A stretch of DNA of 64,000 bases. Source: Brachionus manjavacas (taxonomy: Eukaryota > Rotifera > Eurotatoria > Ploima > Brachionidae). Shown here in pieces: positions 15,094 to 28,136 of this stretch. Within the stretch, counting starts at the first letter, position 1, and the number at the start of each line of letters is the position of its first letter. The DNA is taken from contig JAHQIY010000004.1 in the NCBI GenBank assembly GCA_019054805.1, positions 7,076,501 to 7,140,500 of the forward strand. Reading direction: 5' to 3'. The notes beneath the pieces are model-generated. The model was not told the DNA's origin and searched no databases. It saw only the letters and a list, made by a program, of their open reading frames with translations. A program made the position numbers and the translations under genes.

Positions 15094-15824
15094 ATGTCTG
15101 AAGTTTCCTCAACTTCTGTACTCTTATCAGTCAATAATCAGGAAAATCAACTTGATAATACTGATAATGATGTTGAAGACATAGAAGAAATTCAAACTAA
15201 GCGCGGAACTTACACTGTTTACGACGAATACGCAACTTATGCTCACATTGCCGAATTTGTAGAGTCTCTTGAGCAAGGCCAGATAGACGGAAATAAGTGT
15301 TCAAAAAAGGAAAAAAGAGTTACAAAACTTGGCGAAAAGCAATTTTACAAGTGTAGCTCTTGCTCAAAAAAACGTTTTCGCTAAAGCTTCGAACAAGTCT
15401 AGAAGTTCAAGTATGTATCGAAGATGGTCTCCACCAGCACAGAAACGCTAATTCAAAAGAAGCATGGGAAAAAAGCAAAAATCGGGTGTTGGAAATGTAC
15501 CAGAAAGAGGGTAAAAAACCGAAAGCAATTTCAAGATGGCTTCGTCTTCATTTATTAGAAGGTTATGTAGAAATTTCGCAAACACAAATTTCAAACCTCA
15601 TACAAAGACTTAAAAAACAAGATGAACCGACAATGACAGTTGAGATGCTCAAAAACTGGTGTGATTCACATACTACCATTCCTGACGATTTTGACAAATT
15701 TTTTGCTGTTTCCGACTTTAAAGTTACACCTGACGAGCTGAGTTTCAAGATATTTTTAACAACAAAACGATTAATTTCGTTTACCACAAAGTGCAAGCAT
15801 CTTTCAAATATGAAAGAAGAATAA
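15094..15824 (+). pseudogene. MULE-like transposase N-terminal part, one frameshift
   Basis: Two overlapping frames (15094-15384 and 15360-15824) join into one sensible protein if a single frameshift near 15370 is allowed. The first part is acidic, then has a FLYWCH-like zinc-binding segment (YKCSSCSKK). After the shift come a His-x-His end (GLHQHRN), a helical KAISRWLRL region and the stretch DELSFKIFLTTKRL. This last stretch is typical of the region just before the MULE DDE catalytic core. The core itself is absent after 15824. It is therefore a broken Mutator-like element, truncated at the 3' side. The related minus-strand fragment at 5160-5838 holds part of the missing core. Confidence 0.6.
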
Positions 15825-16796
15825 GTTAACTTGTGTAAATTTTTTTGTACTTTGATAATTATTTAAATTAGTTTTTAATAGAATATCTTTAAATCCTAAA
15901 CATTTTAGATATTAGATTAAATATATCAGGCCATTTTTTTTAATTTTGACATAATTTAAGTCAAATTTTAATTTATTTTAAAATTATTTTAGTTTCTAGA
16001 GCAGTTTTTAGTCGCTTTTTTTTTCAATTATTGCACTAATTTAAAAAGCATTAAACTTGGCAAAATTTTCATCATTTATAGTTAATGTAAAATAAAATTT
16101 AAATTTAATATGATGATATAAATTAAAGGAATAGATCAGAAATAAACTATCGTATGCTAATCTTATGGCTTAGAGTGTGAAAGCTTTTAAGCGCTGATAA
16201 ATTTATGAAAAAACTTGCTGAAGCTCATTTATGAGTTCAAACCACCTCACTGCATTTCTTAACAAAAACCAAAATGTAATATTATAAAAAAGGATAGAAA
16301 ATTTAAAAATACAATTAAATATGGTTTAATTTTTTATGTTTGAATTACAAAATGTATCAAATGTTGAAATAAAATTGAAATTGTGCGATGTTTCAAATAT
16401 TCTTTTTGTTTTAAAAAAAAAATAATCTTAAGTTAATATTGCAAACATGAAAAACTTCTTTTTTTTTTTTATAAATTTTGACTTTGTGTTTGTGGCATGA
16501 TGTTCCTTAAAGATAATGTTTGTAGTTTGAAAAACTATCTTCGCCCTGTTTTTCATATTTCATTAATTAAGTATTTGTTAAAATGCACTTAACGAAAGTA
16601 ATTTATCACTAGAGACGAAATTTTATAAGAGGAAAACAAAGGTTTTCCGGTCTAGTCGATTAGGAAATTATTTAATTATGTTATTTTTTTATGCTGATAG
16701 GCAAAGATTTAAGTTGAGAGCGCATTTGGGTATTAGAGATTGTTGAAAGGATAATATCAAATATTATCCTTAACCAAGTCAAACAGATTAGAGCAA
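15825..16796. other. AT-rich spacer with a dispersed repeat and a hairpin
   Basis: No gene is supported. It holds a dispersed repeat (16319-16450, related to 45027-45158) and, at 16748-16770, a perfect 10-bp inverted repeat (AGGATAATAT / ATATTATCCT) with a 3-base loop just before LINE-3. Confidence 0.6.
16319..16450 (+). repeat. Dispersed repeat, copy 1 of 2
   Basis: Clearly related to 45027-45158 in the same orientation: shared segments include TGTTTGAATTACAAAATGTA, CAATGTTGAAAT-like and ATGTTTCAAATATT motifs in the same order, ending in GAGTTAATATTGC or AAGTTAATATTGC. Coding potential is not visible. It is probably a piece of a non-autonomous mobile element. Confidence 0.75.
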
Positions 16797-19700
16797 ATGC
16801 AATTTCTAAAGCTTAAAAAAGAAACGAAGAATAAAATAAAATTTAATAAAAAATATAATAAATTTTCAAAATTGCTGAGTCAGAGCACATTCGTCCAGCT
16901 ATCTGACACTGCCAAAATGGTCTATGAGGCAAATCACATTCTGAACGACCAACAAACTTATCCCAACAATGTATACCCAATTAGAAACCAATCATCAAAC
17001 GCTTCCTAAGTGAAATAAGCACCATACAAAACCCCTTCCAGATCAAACAACAATCTTCTAAATCATCAACCCAATCACAACAAGTTAAACTTCCACTTTC
17101 CGAATCTAAATGACTACTGTCATCAACACCCATATTTCCTTAACGTTCATTCCCAACCAAACAATCTTATCCAAATAAAAATGACGAACTTCTTAAAATT
17201 TAAAATTAAATGTTAAAATTAAATCTACTGAGTCAAGTAGATGACCTGAAAACATGGCCAGAATTGGCATTCGAATTTGGAATTACAGAAATTACGAAAC
17301 AAAACAAGCACTATTTTGACATTAGCTCACAGAGATCAAAAAGCTATTCGAAAGAAAACTACGATATCGACGATACACTCAGAATGGCCCAAAAATCAAT
17401 TGGTCTAAAACTAAAGCTAGTCAAAGCAGTAATTTCCAATACTAAAAAATTCAATCCAATAATCAAAGATAGACATATAAAAATTGGATACTCTGGAATC
17501 AGAGTAACGGCATGGAGATTCAACACAATGCTAGATCAGTGCTTCTAATGTCAAAAGTTGGGTCATGCAGCAGCGAAATTCTCGGAGAAACAGTACACTT
17601 GCTTAAGATGCTCAGGAGACCCTAGCTATAAAGATTATTTAATCAAAGATCCAAAATTTTTCAAATGTAAATAAACTGCGATGGAAACCATGCAGCTTGC
17701 TCAAAAATTGCTCAGTCCTAATTAAAGCAGTGGAAACCAAAACCAAAAAACTAGAGGAAAAATCTAAAAAAATTAATAAAGATAAAACCACACAAAAAAT
17801 TGAATCAGCATTCAATAAAGATGCTCAATCGCAAACCCAGATTAACAATATTCTAAAACTAGTTATTGAACTTTTCAAAAATGTCAGGACTGTAAGTTCA
17901 TGAAAACCAAGCTCCTATTCTAAAAATCATAACAGATAATCTTGGTATAAAATAGGCAATCAAATTGAGCATTTCCTTTTGTCTAACCAAAATGAACAGG
18001 ACCCAATCATGCTCTCTAATCAGAAAGATAATCAATTTGAATAATCATAAAAACTCAAATTTCTACACATTAACTGCCAATCGATTAAAAGTTCTTCAAA
18101 AAAAATCCAAATCCAAAATTTGATCAACAAATTCAATGTGAGCTTTATTAGCCTCAACAAGACTTTCTTTAAAGAATCAAGCAATTTTCAAATTGATAAC
18201 TTTGGTATTATCAGATCAGATCGGCTTAATAAAAAAGGAGGAGGTACTGCTCTAGGCATAAATAAAAATGTAATTGGAGAAGAGAAACAACTCGATGAAT
18301 TTGAGGAAACAGTTGGTTTCAAAATAAAAATCAAACAGAAAGACGAGGCCGCCTTCTTTTCAATCTAATCAAGTACCTCTAAAAAACTGAATGGAAAACT
18401 CTTTGAGTATGTATCAAAAACATTCAAATAATTTCTAATTTTAGGAGAGTTAAATGCTAAAAGTTTTTAATGGCACTGTACAACAGAAAACACAAAAGGA
18501 TCTGTTCTTAAGGCTATGATTGAACGACACAACCTTGTTATCTTAAATGACAGCACACCAACTTTCAAGCGAAGCAAAAATATCCTAGATCTATCTTTTT
18601 GCTCTAATCAATTATTTGAGCACTATGATAGTATCCAAGTCCTACCCGATGTGATCAGTGACCACCAGCCTACAATTAAATGTCTATCTCACCTAGATGT
18701 AGAACAACGTGAATTCAAAATAATTGACTGGGAAAATTTAAAGAGATTTTAATCAAAAAATCGCAGGATGGAATCAAGCAAAGTGATCTAAGCAATCAAA
18801 CAAATCTTGTTCACGAAGTTGCTTCAGTAACTCATAATATTAAGTCAGCTCTTACTGAAGCAACTATAAAATTCAAAAAAAAAATTCCCAAAAACAAATG
18901 GTTCAAATTCCAATTGAAATTTTAAATCAGATCAAACAAAAAAGAAAGCTTAGAAATCTTTGTAAAAAATCGAACAATCCTGATCACAAAAATTTTTCAA
19001 TTTGATTTAGCGGAAACTAAAGAAAGAAATAAAAGACTTTAAATCAACCAAACTCGAAGCCAACTAACTAAGCTAAAACACTTCAGCCAGTCGCAGAAAA
19101 AGCACTGGAAACTATTAAATACTAATAGCAGTACAAATGATCAAATTTTTGGGAAAAAAATTAAAAATCCGAGGTCAAGAATGACTGACAAGCAATTTTA
19201 AATCTATTCGCAGATAATTTAGTCAGTATCTTCACCGAAAACTCTCCAAAGTTGGACAATATCAATGGCATTGAAAACACAGCCACATATCTAAATGAAG
19301 ACAGCTTTGCATTGAATATTTCACCAAAAGAAATGACTGACTCGTTAACGGGCACTAAAACAGAAGCGTCACCTGGCTATGATGACATCTCTAATAAAGT
19401 TCTTAAAAATCTACCCTTAAATACATTAAGCTCGATCCACGCAATTTTCAGCACCTCTCTCAGTCTCGGATACTTACCATAAATTTGGAAAAAATCAAAA
19501 AAAGTCATGATGTTGAAAAAGAATAAGCCACATGACAATTTAACATCATACAGACCTATTTCGCTCTTAAACTGCCTAGTGAAATGACTCGAAAAAATAA
19601 TCAATACTAAAATACAAACTTGGACAGAAAGTGAAAAGATTCTTTCGCCAAGACAATCCGGATTCAGGAGAAACAAAAATACCCAAGACAACATTCTCAG

Positions 19701-20824
19701 AATAATCAATCGATTGTTGATGGCTTCAATCGAAATGAACTAACCGGAGCTATTTTTTTCGACCTTGAGAAGGCCTTTGATAAGACATCTCATCGTGGCA
19801 TGATAGCCAAATTAAAAGACCTAAATATCCACAATTCATTGTTAAACTGGATTAGAAACTTCCTGAATGACCGATCATTCCAAGTTTGACACAATCAAAC
19901 CTTATTATCTAAGAAGTCAAAAACTTGTGGGGTCCCTCAAGGTAGTTGTCTCTCTGTTTATTCTTTTCTTTAGTGATATTGCCTACAGTCTGCCAAAAGA
20001 ATTAAAAATTGCACTGTTTGCGGATGATCTTTGCATATGGATTACAAGAACCTCCTAAAAAGAAATTGAGCGTCTCCTTCAAGATGCGATAGAGAAAATC
20101 GTAGAGTTTTGCAAAAAATGGGGCTTTAAAATCAATAAAACAAAAACATGCCACACTCCTTTCACAAGAGCTAGTACTAGAAGCAATTAAGAAAGAAAAT
20201 ACAAGCTAAATATCAAAATTGAGCAAGAATAGTTACCTTTAGAGAGAAATTCAACCTTATTAGGGTTCAAACTGGATCCAAAACTTGCCTACACAGCACA
20301 TCTGCAAGACGTCAATAAGAAACAAGCGTCAAAAATGAATCTAATTCGTAAAATTAAAAGCTTTAAATGGAGTTCATCCCTAAGAATTAATTTAAACCTC
20401 TATAAAACTCTAATCCGCTCGTTATTCGACTTTTGCTTCATTAAATTCGGGTACAGAAAAAATAAAGCTTAAATCACAAAAAATGCAGAACAGGATTCTG
20501 AGAATTATAAAATTTTTCCTCTCAAAACAAGAATTGATACTATGCATAGAGTACTTAAAATCGAAAAAATTGAAGATGAACAAACCAACTTTTCATTAAA
20601 TTTATGAAAACGAGAGCCCAATATGAACTAATCGCAAAAGAAATCCAAGATTACCTCTCTAAAAGACCCAATGAACCAGAAAAAAAATTCAGAACAGTTT
20701 TTGATAAGCTACGTTGATAAATTCCAAAAATATTCCTAACAGGCTGGCTGAAAAGAAGGCACTACGCCGTTCGGAGCTGTCAAGAGGAACTGTTTCCTCT
20801 AAATTATATTTTAAATAAATAAAT
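16797..20824 (+). mobile_element. Degenerate non-LTR retrotransposon LINE-3 (ORF1, endonuclease and RT remnants)
   Basis: About 4 kb of decayed LINE in natural order. First an ORF1 relic (about 17210-17900) with Cys/His knuckle remnants (CQKLGHAAAKF, CLRCSGD, CDGNHAACSKNC), several cysteines replaced or turned to stops. Then an APE-type endonuclease (from about 18060) with INCQS and, where a catalytic Glu is expected (NET), NKT. The GD(L/F)NA motif appears as GELNA, and SDHQP is kept (about 18660). Then RT (about 19250-20060) with YRPISLLNCL, QSGFR, DLEKAFD, CGVPQGS and FADDL. Many frames are broken by TAA, TGA and indels. The 3' end has a 7-bp hairpin (20783-20800) and an AAAT-type tail to 20824. 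Jockey/I-like architecture; inactive. Confidence 0.85.
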
Positions 20825-21965
20825 ATTTCTAAAGCTCCTTCAATTTAAAAAAAAACAAAAAGATTAATTACTAATTTTATATCAGTTTCTAGAATTAAGA
20901 ATTCTATTAAATAGCTTTATTCAATTTGTTCACTTAATTCTATTTTGGTTCACCCTAATTCTATTTTGAACAAAAAAATTGGGTGAACCAAAATTTCACA
21001 AAACCTAATAACAAGAAATTTCCGGATAATAAGTGAACTATGTAATTAACGTATAAAAAACTAGGCTGTATGAGGCCTCGCTTCGGAACAATCTCGAGAG
21101 ATCATCTCTCTAAAAATATCTATCTATCTATTAACATAAAAAAAATCCGGCTTTTGAGTGTTAACCATTCTTTTGTAAGCATTCAAATCATCTGTTAAAT
21201 GTGGATTGTATTTAATGGCAAAATCATTGGTAAGATGTATCCTTCAATAAAAATCTTCCTCAGTTGCATTTCAAAAGTGTCAATTTAATAAGGAGCTCTT
21301 ATTTTTAAATTTAGATAGAATTTATAGAAAAAAATAAAGTCTTTTTTGAGACGAAAATACATTGTTCAGTTCTGGATATTTAAAATTTTGTGCTTTTTCT
21401 CCACGTTTATATTCAAGATAAATATGTTAATTTTTTTTCTAATAATAAAATTGTTTCTTTTTTTTTCTTTTACCCATAAAAATTGTCTAAAAACTCAAAA
21501 TTACGGATAAAAGCTTATTTGTAACATTTAATCCGTAGTCATTTTTTGGGTTCCGAGTTTTGCAGATAAAAAAGCTTAGACTTTACTTAAAAAAAAAACG
21601 GTCACAGTTTCTATCAAATTAAAATAAAGAGTAAAGAAAAAGAGAGATTGAAGAAAGCTGCTTGGATGTTTCCAAGATCTTTGGTTTTTTTAAAAAATCA
21701 TGCGATACAATTCTCGAACTGGAATAAATGCACTCATTTGCTCACACAAATTAAGTGATCACACTAACTGATCCTTTCTTTTCTTCTTATACAATTAACC
21801 ATTTTCATATTTATTTTTTCTTACTTGTCCTTTTTAAGACTAGAAATATTTTTTAAAAAAATTGTGTAATTTACACTTATCTGTTACGAGTTAATTTAAA
21901 AAAATAAAATCGAAATCTAGAATTGGGTGATTTTTCGGACCAAAAGGGTTAAATTTATTTTAAGA
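20825..21965. other. Spacer with an orphan LINE 3' end
   Basis: Apart from the LINE-type terminus at 21060-21134, no feature is supported. Short inverted matches around 20950-21000 (TTGGTTCACCC and GGGTGAACCAA) suggest another decayed small element. Confidence 0.4.
21060..21134 (+). mobile_element. Orphan LINE-like 3' terminus
   Basis: A GC-richer patch contains a perfect hairpin GAGAGAT-C-ATCTCTC (21096-21110) followed by a TATC-repeat tail (about 21117-21131). The layout matches the 3' ends of the other LINEs in the window, but no RT frame precedes it, so this would be a very short 5'-truncated insertion. Confidence 0.45.
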
Positions 21966-22262
21966 TGAAGCCCAAATGGTTTGCGTGTTAGTCATGCAAG
22001 CAAAGGATCGAGGGTTCAAAACCCGCTGAGGGTAAAAAATCTTCAAAATATCTCTGCAATACGGGGCGAATGTTTAAACATCTTTCATCATAAAAATAGG
22101 GGGACCAGTTTCGACTGGGTAATAATTGCAGTGTAGATGATCAACTCGATGCAGAAGCCTCTGTTTCAGATCGGATCCGTTGCTCAAAAAGGTACTTGAC
22201 AAGTAGATTAGCGCCTCCCCATTATCCACTAAGATAGAATAGGGACAATTATTATTATTATT
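21966..22262 (+). mobile_element. tRNA-derived SINE
   Basis: The head looks like a tRNA: a box A-like TGGTTTGCGTG at 21977-21987 and a box B GGTTCAAAACC at 22013-22023, 25 bp apart, with flanking AGGG...CCCG able to form a T-arm. The body of about 200 bp is GC-richer than its surroundings and ends in an imperfect CCCC/AGGG hairpin followed by an ATT-repeat tail (about 22246-22262). These are the three parts of a pol III SINE (tRNA head, body, LINE-like tail). No second copy is seen in this window. Confidence 0.75.
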
Positions 22263-22569
22263 AAGTATTACCTAGAACCTTAAAACACTCTTTTCCCGAT
22301 TTACTAAATCGAGATTCTTTCACCTTATTAGGCGTAGTCGAACTTTAATAGAAAAAATAGCATGTTACGATTTTTTTTTAAATAACACAAATCATTCGAT
22401 TCCTCTCCTCGAGTTCTACATATTAAGATATTTTTTAAGGAAGTAGCTTTAAAAATGGAGAAGATAAAGAGTGTTTTCAAATTCGGCCACACTATTAACC
22501 CATAACCCCTTTAGACTAGATCACCATATAATTGTAAAAATATGACTAGAAATTATGGAGAATTTTTTG

Positions 22570-22783
22570 GTTAATCTTGAATTTTAAAAAAAGTTAATAA
22601 AAATTGTCATAAAGTCAAATTTATGACTTGACTTAAATTTTTTTTTTTTAGTGGAGTTTAGTCAAGTCAACTAATATTATGATTTTAAAACTAAAAAATA
22701 AATATGATTCTTCGATTTGACTTAAAAAAGTCATTGACTTGACTTGACTTAAGACTTTTGACTTAAAAACAACTCTGGTATTA
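22570..22783. mobile_element. hAT-like MITE end (copy 1)
   Basis: The right end reads, on the minus strand, CAGAGTTGTTTTTAAGTC, fitting the CAGRG-type terminus of hAT elements. The interior is a run of AAGTCAAGTCAA repeats. The left end cannot be placed with certainty. Confidence 0.4.
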
Positions 22784-23580
22784 TCTACACCTAGTTTTCG
22801 GTATCATTGGCAGAAATGAATTGTGGAAAGATGCATTTAATGCTTTCAGAATAAAAAAAAATTAGTAGAAAAATGGTTATTTTGTGATTCAGTAGCAGAA
22901 AATAAACCATGAATATACTAATGGAAAATTTTAATTATTCAAAATGGGTTCAATATCGGTTTGATTAAACTTCACTATATTTTATATTTCTTTGTTTGTC
23001 AAAGACTCGCTAGTAGAATTGTTTTGCTTCATTTCAATAAAATCATTTTATTAACATTTTATTATAAAAAAGCTACTTTTAAGTTTTTCTAAAAGGACTT
23101 TAAGACTCTCAACTATTTTTCTTGATTTTTTTCTGTTCTTTTTTTGCTCTTTAATGACTAAAATTAACCATTTTTTCCAGCAATTATCAAAAACAAAAAA
23201 GCAAGTAAGTTCGTGTTGTTCAGTGACTTTTTCTAATTTTTTTTTGAATTGCTTCAGGGTTTTGAAAGCCTCATCTCGCCCATTTTTCTCAGGATCAACT
23301 GTCAGACAACAAATGGAAGGCAAAACTTTGGTCGATATATCACTTTGAGAAAAGCGGACAACAAAATTCTCTGCCTAAGTTGGGTTTTTGTTCGAATCAT
23401 TCCTTGGTCAATTTTAAGTGAAAATATTATTTGAAAATTTACCTTTCAATAGAGTCTTGATCACGGCCACATAAATTTTTACCATTCCAGGTATTAATTG
23501 TTGCGGCCTAGATAAGCTTCAAGTCACTAAAATTAAAATCAAAGTCCAGGCTTTAAATTAAAAGTAAAAAAATTAAGGTC

Positions 23581-23628
23581 TTAAACTTGACTTAAGACTT
23601 GTGGCTGAAAAACAACTCTGATTCAAAG
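23581..23628. mobile_element. hAT-like MITE end (copy 2)
   Basis: Carries the same terminal sequence as 22731-22783 (CTTGACTTAAGACTT, AAAAACAACTCTG) in the same orientation. Only the terminus is clear. Confidence 0.4.
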
Positions 23629-24370
23629 TTATCAATTTAGTTAATTTTATTTTATTTATCTTGTTTATTTAAAATATTCTAACTTTAAATAATAACTTTT
23701 AATAATACACAGAAAAAAAACAAGAAAAAAAATTAATAGTCTATGGTGTGTACATTTAAAAATGAAGAAGCATAATTATCAATTTTGTGAAAAAGAGGCA
23801 TATTATTTTGTAACGGTAACATCCAATAAAGAAGATCAACTAAATCAATTACGTCGGTAGAAATAAACTAAAAGAATTAAAAGTCTACTATAGCGGGATT
23901 ACGTTAGTCGTTTTGCTTTGTTAATTTAGTTAAACTAAATTGACCGTAGAATATAAACTTTTATTATTATTATTGAAAATTAAAATCATTTATCTAATTT
24001 AAATGATAATTAAAATTTATTATTATTAAAATTAATTTAAATAATAATTATTTATCTAGTTTAAATCCATCGATTTAAAAAAGTTAAGCTACGCGAAGCG
24101 TTGCGAAATACTGGATCTAACCTCGCTTAAATTTAATCACAGTTTTGGAAAAAAGTTAAAAAAATGAATAATTGCAATAAGAAATGATTTAGTCATACAT
24201 ATATGAGTATGTTTAGAGATATTAAATTAACAGTTAACAATAAATTTTCGGCTGATAAATAAATGAGTTTTTTGCTAAATTGTATGAAGTTAATTTTATT
24301 TCGAAAAAGAGGAGCTGGGCAACCACCAAATTTCTATTAAATTTTAAACAGGAATCAAAAAATTTTAAGT

Positions 24371-24490
24371 AACGTAATTGCTCGATTTTAACGACATGTC
24401 ATTATACCTGGGTATAAGCGACAGAATCTTATAACATTAAAAAGATTATTTAACGAAATGACGTTATGTATATATTCGAGCAAATACGTT
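24371..24490. mobile_element. Small inverted-repeat element (MITE candidate)
   Basis: About 120 bp with near-perfect 15-bp terminal inverted repeats (AACGTAATTGCTCGA at the left; TCGAGCAAATACGTT at the right), a further GTCATT/AATGAC match inside, and no coding capacity. No convincing target-site duplication is seen. Confidence 0.5.
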
Positions 24491-25061
24491 AATATAATTT
24501 ATGAAAAATATATGAATCGACAACGTGTTAAAGTGCTGTCACAAATTCATTAAGATTAAGAATTTTAAATCGTATTGATACAAAAATCGTATTCAAAAAT
24601 TTGTTTATAAATACTTTTTCTACATTTTACATGAAATTGATAACATAAGATTATAAAGAAGTTATTTTACTTTAAAACTAATAATTTTAAACCAAATAAT
24701 ATTAGAGTCATTATTATTGTTGAGATAACATAATCTGTTAAAGCCACTAAGATAACAAAAATATTATACAGAATAAACCATGTCCAATTTTGTTTTGAAT
24801 TAACAATTTTTAAACAAAATGAATATTTTTTGAGCTCAAAAGCACACTTTTTGTGTGCGTTATCCAGATACGGTTTTTATCAAAATTTAAGTGTGTGTTG
24901 GTAAGACTCGAGCGAATTATAAAATAATATTTCATTAATTTTTAAATTGATTTTAGATAAATTAATTTTTTTTATAAAATTTATTGCTTAAATTTATGAA
25001 ACATTTTTTAAAATGTAAATCTTAATTTTGAATTGAAGGCTATTTAAATTTTGAAATTTGT
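24491..25061. other. 3' flank of the inverted tubulin gene
   Basis: AT-rich, no gene. A polyadenylation signal for the minus-strand tubulin lies at 24980-24985 (TTTATT, read as AATAAA). Confidence 0.6.
24980..24985 (-). terminator. Polyadenylation signal of the inverted alpha-tubulin gene
   Basis: AATAAA on the minus strand about 80 bp after the stop codon, in an AAGCAATAAATTTT context shared with the other copies although the rest of the 3' UTR has diverged. Confidence 0.55.
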
Positions 25062-26640
<1,579 letters not shown>

Positions 26641-27416
26641 TGTTGCGTAGCAACATAAGCTTTTAATTAAAAGCTAAATAATTCAAAAGACAAATAAAAG
26701 AATAGTTTCTTTTATAATTTGATAATAACCATAGTAATTCATAGATTTAGGTGAGTTTGAACAAAAAAGATTTTTAAAGGCTTTAAGAATAAATATGTGG
26801 GCCGTTTATAGAAATTTATGGTTGCCAGTTCTAAAACCTATAGAATATTTTTTGGAAAAAAATTTAAAAAAATTAAAATTTTTAGATATTTAACTACCGA
26901 ATTTCGGCTTTTTGTTAAGCATCAAAAATTTGAAGTAATTATATTGTTAATTTTTCAATGTAAATTCCAACTGTTTAAAAAAAATTAATTTATAAAAATT
27001 GAAATTATTAAATCAAATGAAAAAATTTATTTTGGATCTCGGTCAATTTGATTTATAAATTTAAAAAATGAAACAATTTCAAAAATTAGAAAAAAATTTT
27101 TAATTTAATTTTATTAAGACACGTCAAACATTTGATAATTATCTCAAACGTTTAATTTCTAGTTGACAGGAGTTTTACAAACATCCTCTGGTCGTTTTTT
27201 AATAAAATTTTTATATAATTTTAATAATCATTTATAATTTCAGATATTATATAAATTTAAGGAACATACCTTTTAAATGCTTTATAAATTTAAGCTTAAA
27301 AGAAAAGAAAATAGAACAATTTTGTGTTAAATTATTTTAAAATAATTTATAAAAAATATTCTATGAAATACTCTAATATTTGATAAAATAAATTAACTCA
27401 GTTATTCAAATTAAAA
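26641..27416. other. AT-rich spacer
   Basis: I see nothing coding or structured between the tubulin promoter and the next gene. Confidence 0.5.
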
Positions 27417-28136
27417 CTAAGCTAATGCAAGGTATGCATCTCTTAGATTTTTCGATTTTGTACAATCGTCAGTTTCGTTATCGGGAAAAAATAGACTTTT
27501 GTAAAACGGATCTTTAAAATTAAGTATTACACTATTCATAAAATCTTTTTTGTTCATTATATGTTTTTTAGAATAATCTTTTGGGCATCTTATTTCTTCT
27601 TGACTCTCAAGATTTTCCATACTTTTATAACTTGTAGTTTTTTTTTTATTTCTTTCGGTTTCTTCATGATAAACTTTCGATTCGGATTTAAAATGATTTA
27701 GATAAATCACTTTTCTGTCATAGTTTTCTTCTGATTTGTCGCATTTTACTTCGATAATTGTTGGTGTTTTGTTTTTATTTTCTGTTCTTGAACTTTCCAA
27801 GTTATTTGAGTCACTTGAGTCTTTTCTTGTTTTCATTTTATCATCACATAAAACTTTATTTTCATTCAAAAAAAAGTCTCTGTTTTCCGATGAATTTTTA
27901 TTTTGCTTTTGAAAAATGGAATCGCTCAACTCGATCCGTTTGATGTCAATTGTTAGCTTGCTGACCACGTCTCTCTGTGTGAGTTTTACTTTAGCCTTTT
28001 GATTATATAACTTTTTGTGAGCCAGAATTGATATTTTCTTCTTTGCTATTGATTTAACATATCTTTTTTTAATCGGCTTTGATACAACTGAAGAAATTGA
28101 TATTGTTAAATTAGAGTTGGTAAAATTTTCATGCAT
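27417..28136 (-). CDS. Lys/Ser-rich hypothetical protein
   Basis: A single-exon frame of 239 aa. The product is hydrophilic and strongly charged (a Lys-rich N-terminal third with KKRYVKSIAKKK and several acidic Ser-rich stretches), with no signal peptide, membrane segment or recognisable domain. Composition suggests a disordered, possibly nuclear protein. It could be one exon of a larger gene, but no clear flanking splice partner was found. The frame is much longer than chance frames nearby, which is the main support for it being real. Confidence 0.5.
   Translation of the reverse strand: MHENFTNSNLTISISSVVSKPIKKRYVKSIAKKKISILAHKKLYNQKAKVKLTQRDVVSKLTIDIKRIELSDSIFQKQNKNSSENRDFFLNENKVLCDDKMKTRKDSSDSNNLESSRTENKNKTPTIIEVKCDKSEENYDRKVIYLNHFKSESKVYHEETERNKKKTTSYKSMENLESQEEIRCPKDYSKKHIMNKKDFMNSVILNFKDPFYKSLFFPDNETDDCTKSKNLRDAYLALA

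Larger units (their letters stand above)
22263..24370. other. AT-rich spacer with two hAT-like ends
   Basis: It contains two copies of a terminal motif rich in GACTTGACTT and ending ACAACTCTG (22731-22783 and 23581-23628). A 90-codon minus-strand frame at 23051-23323 (Lys-rich, with CCLTVDPEK and FFVFDNCWKKW) has no assignable domain and may be an element remnant. Nothing else is supported. Confidence 0.4.
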
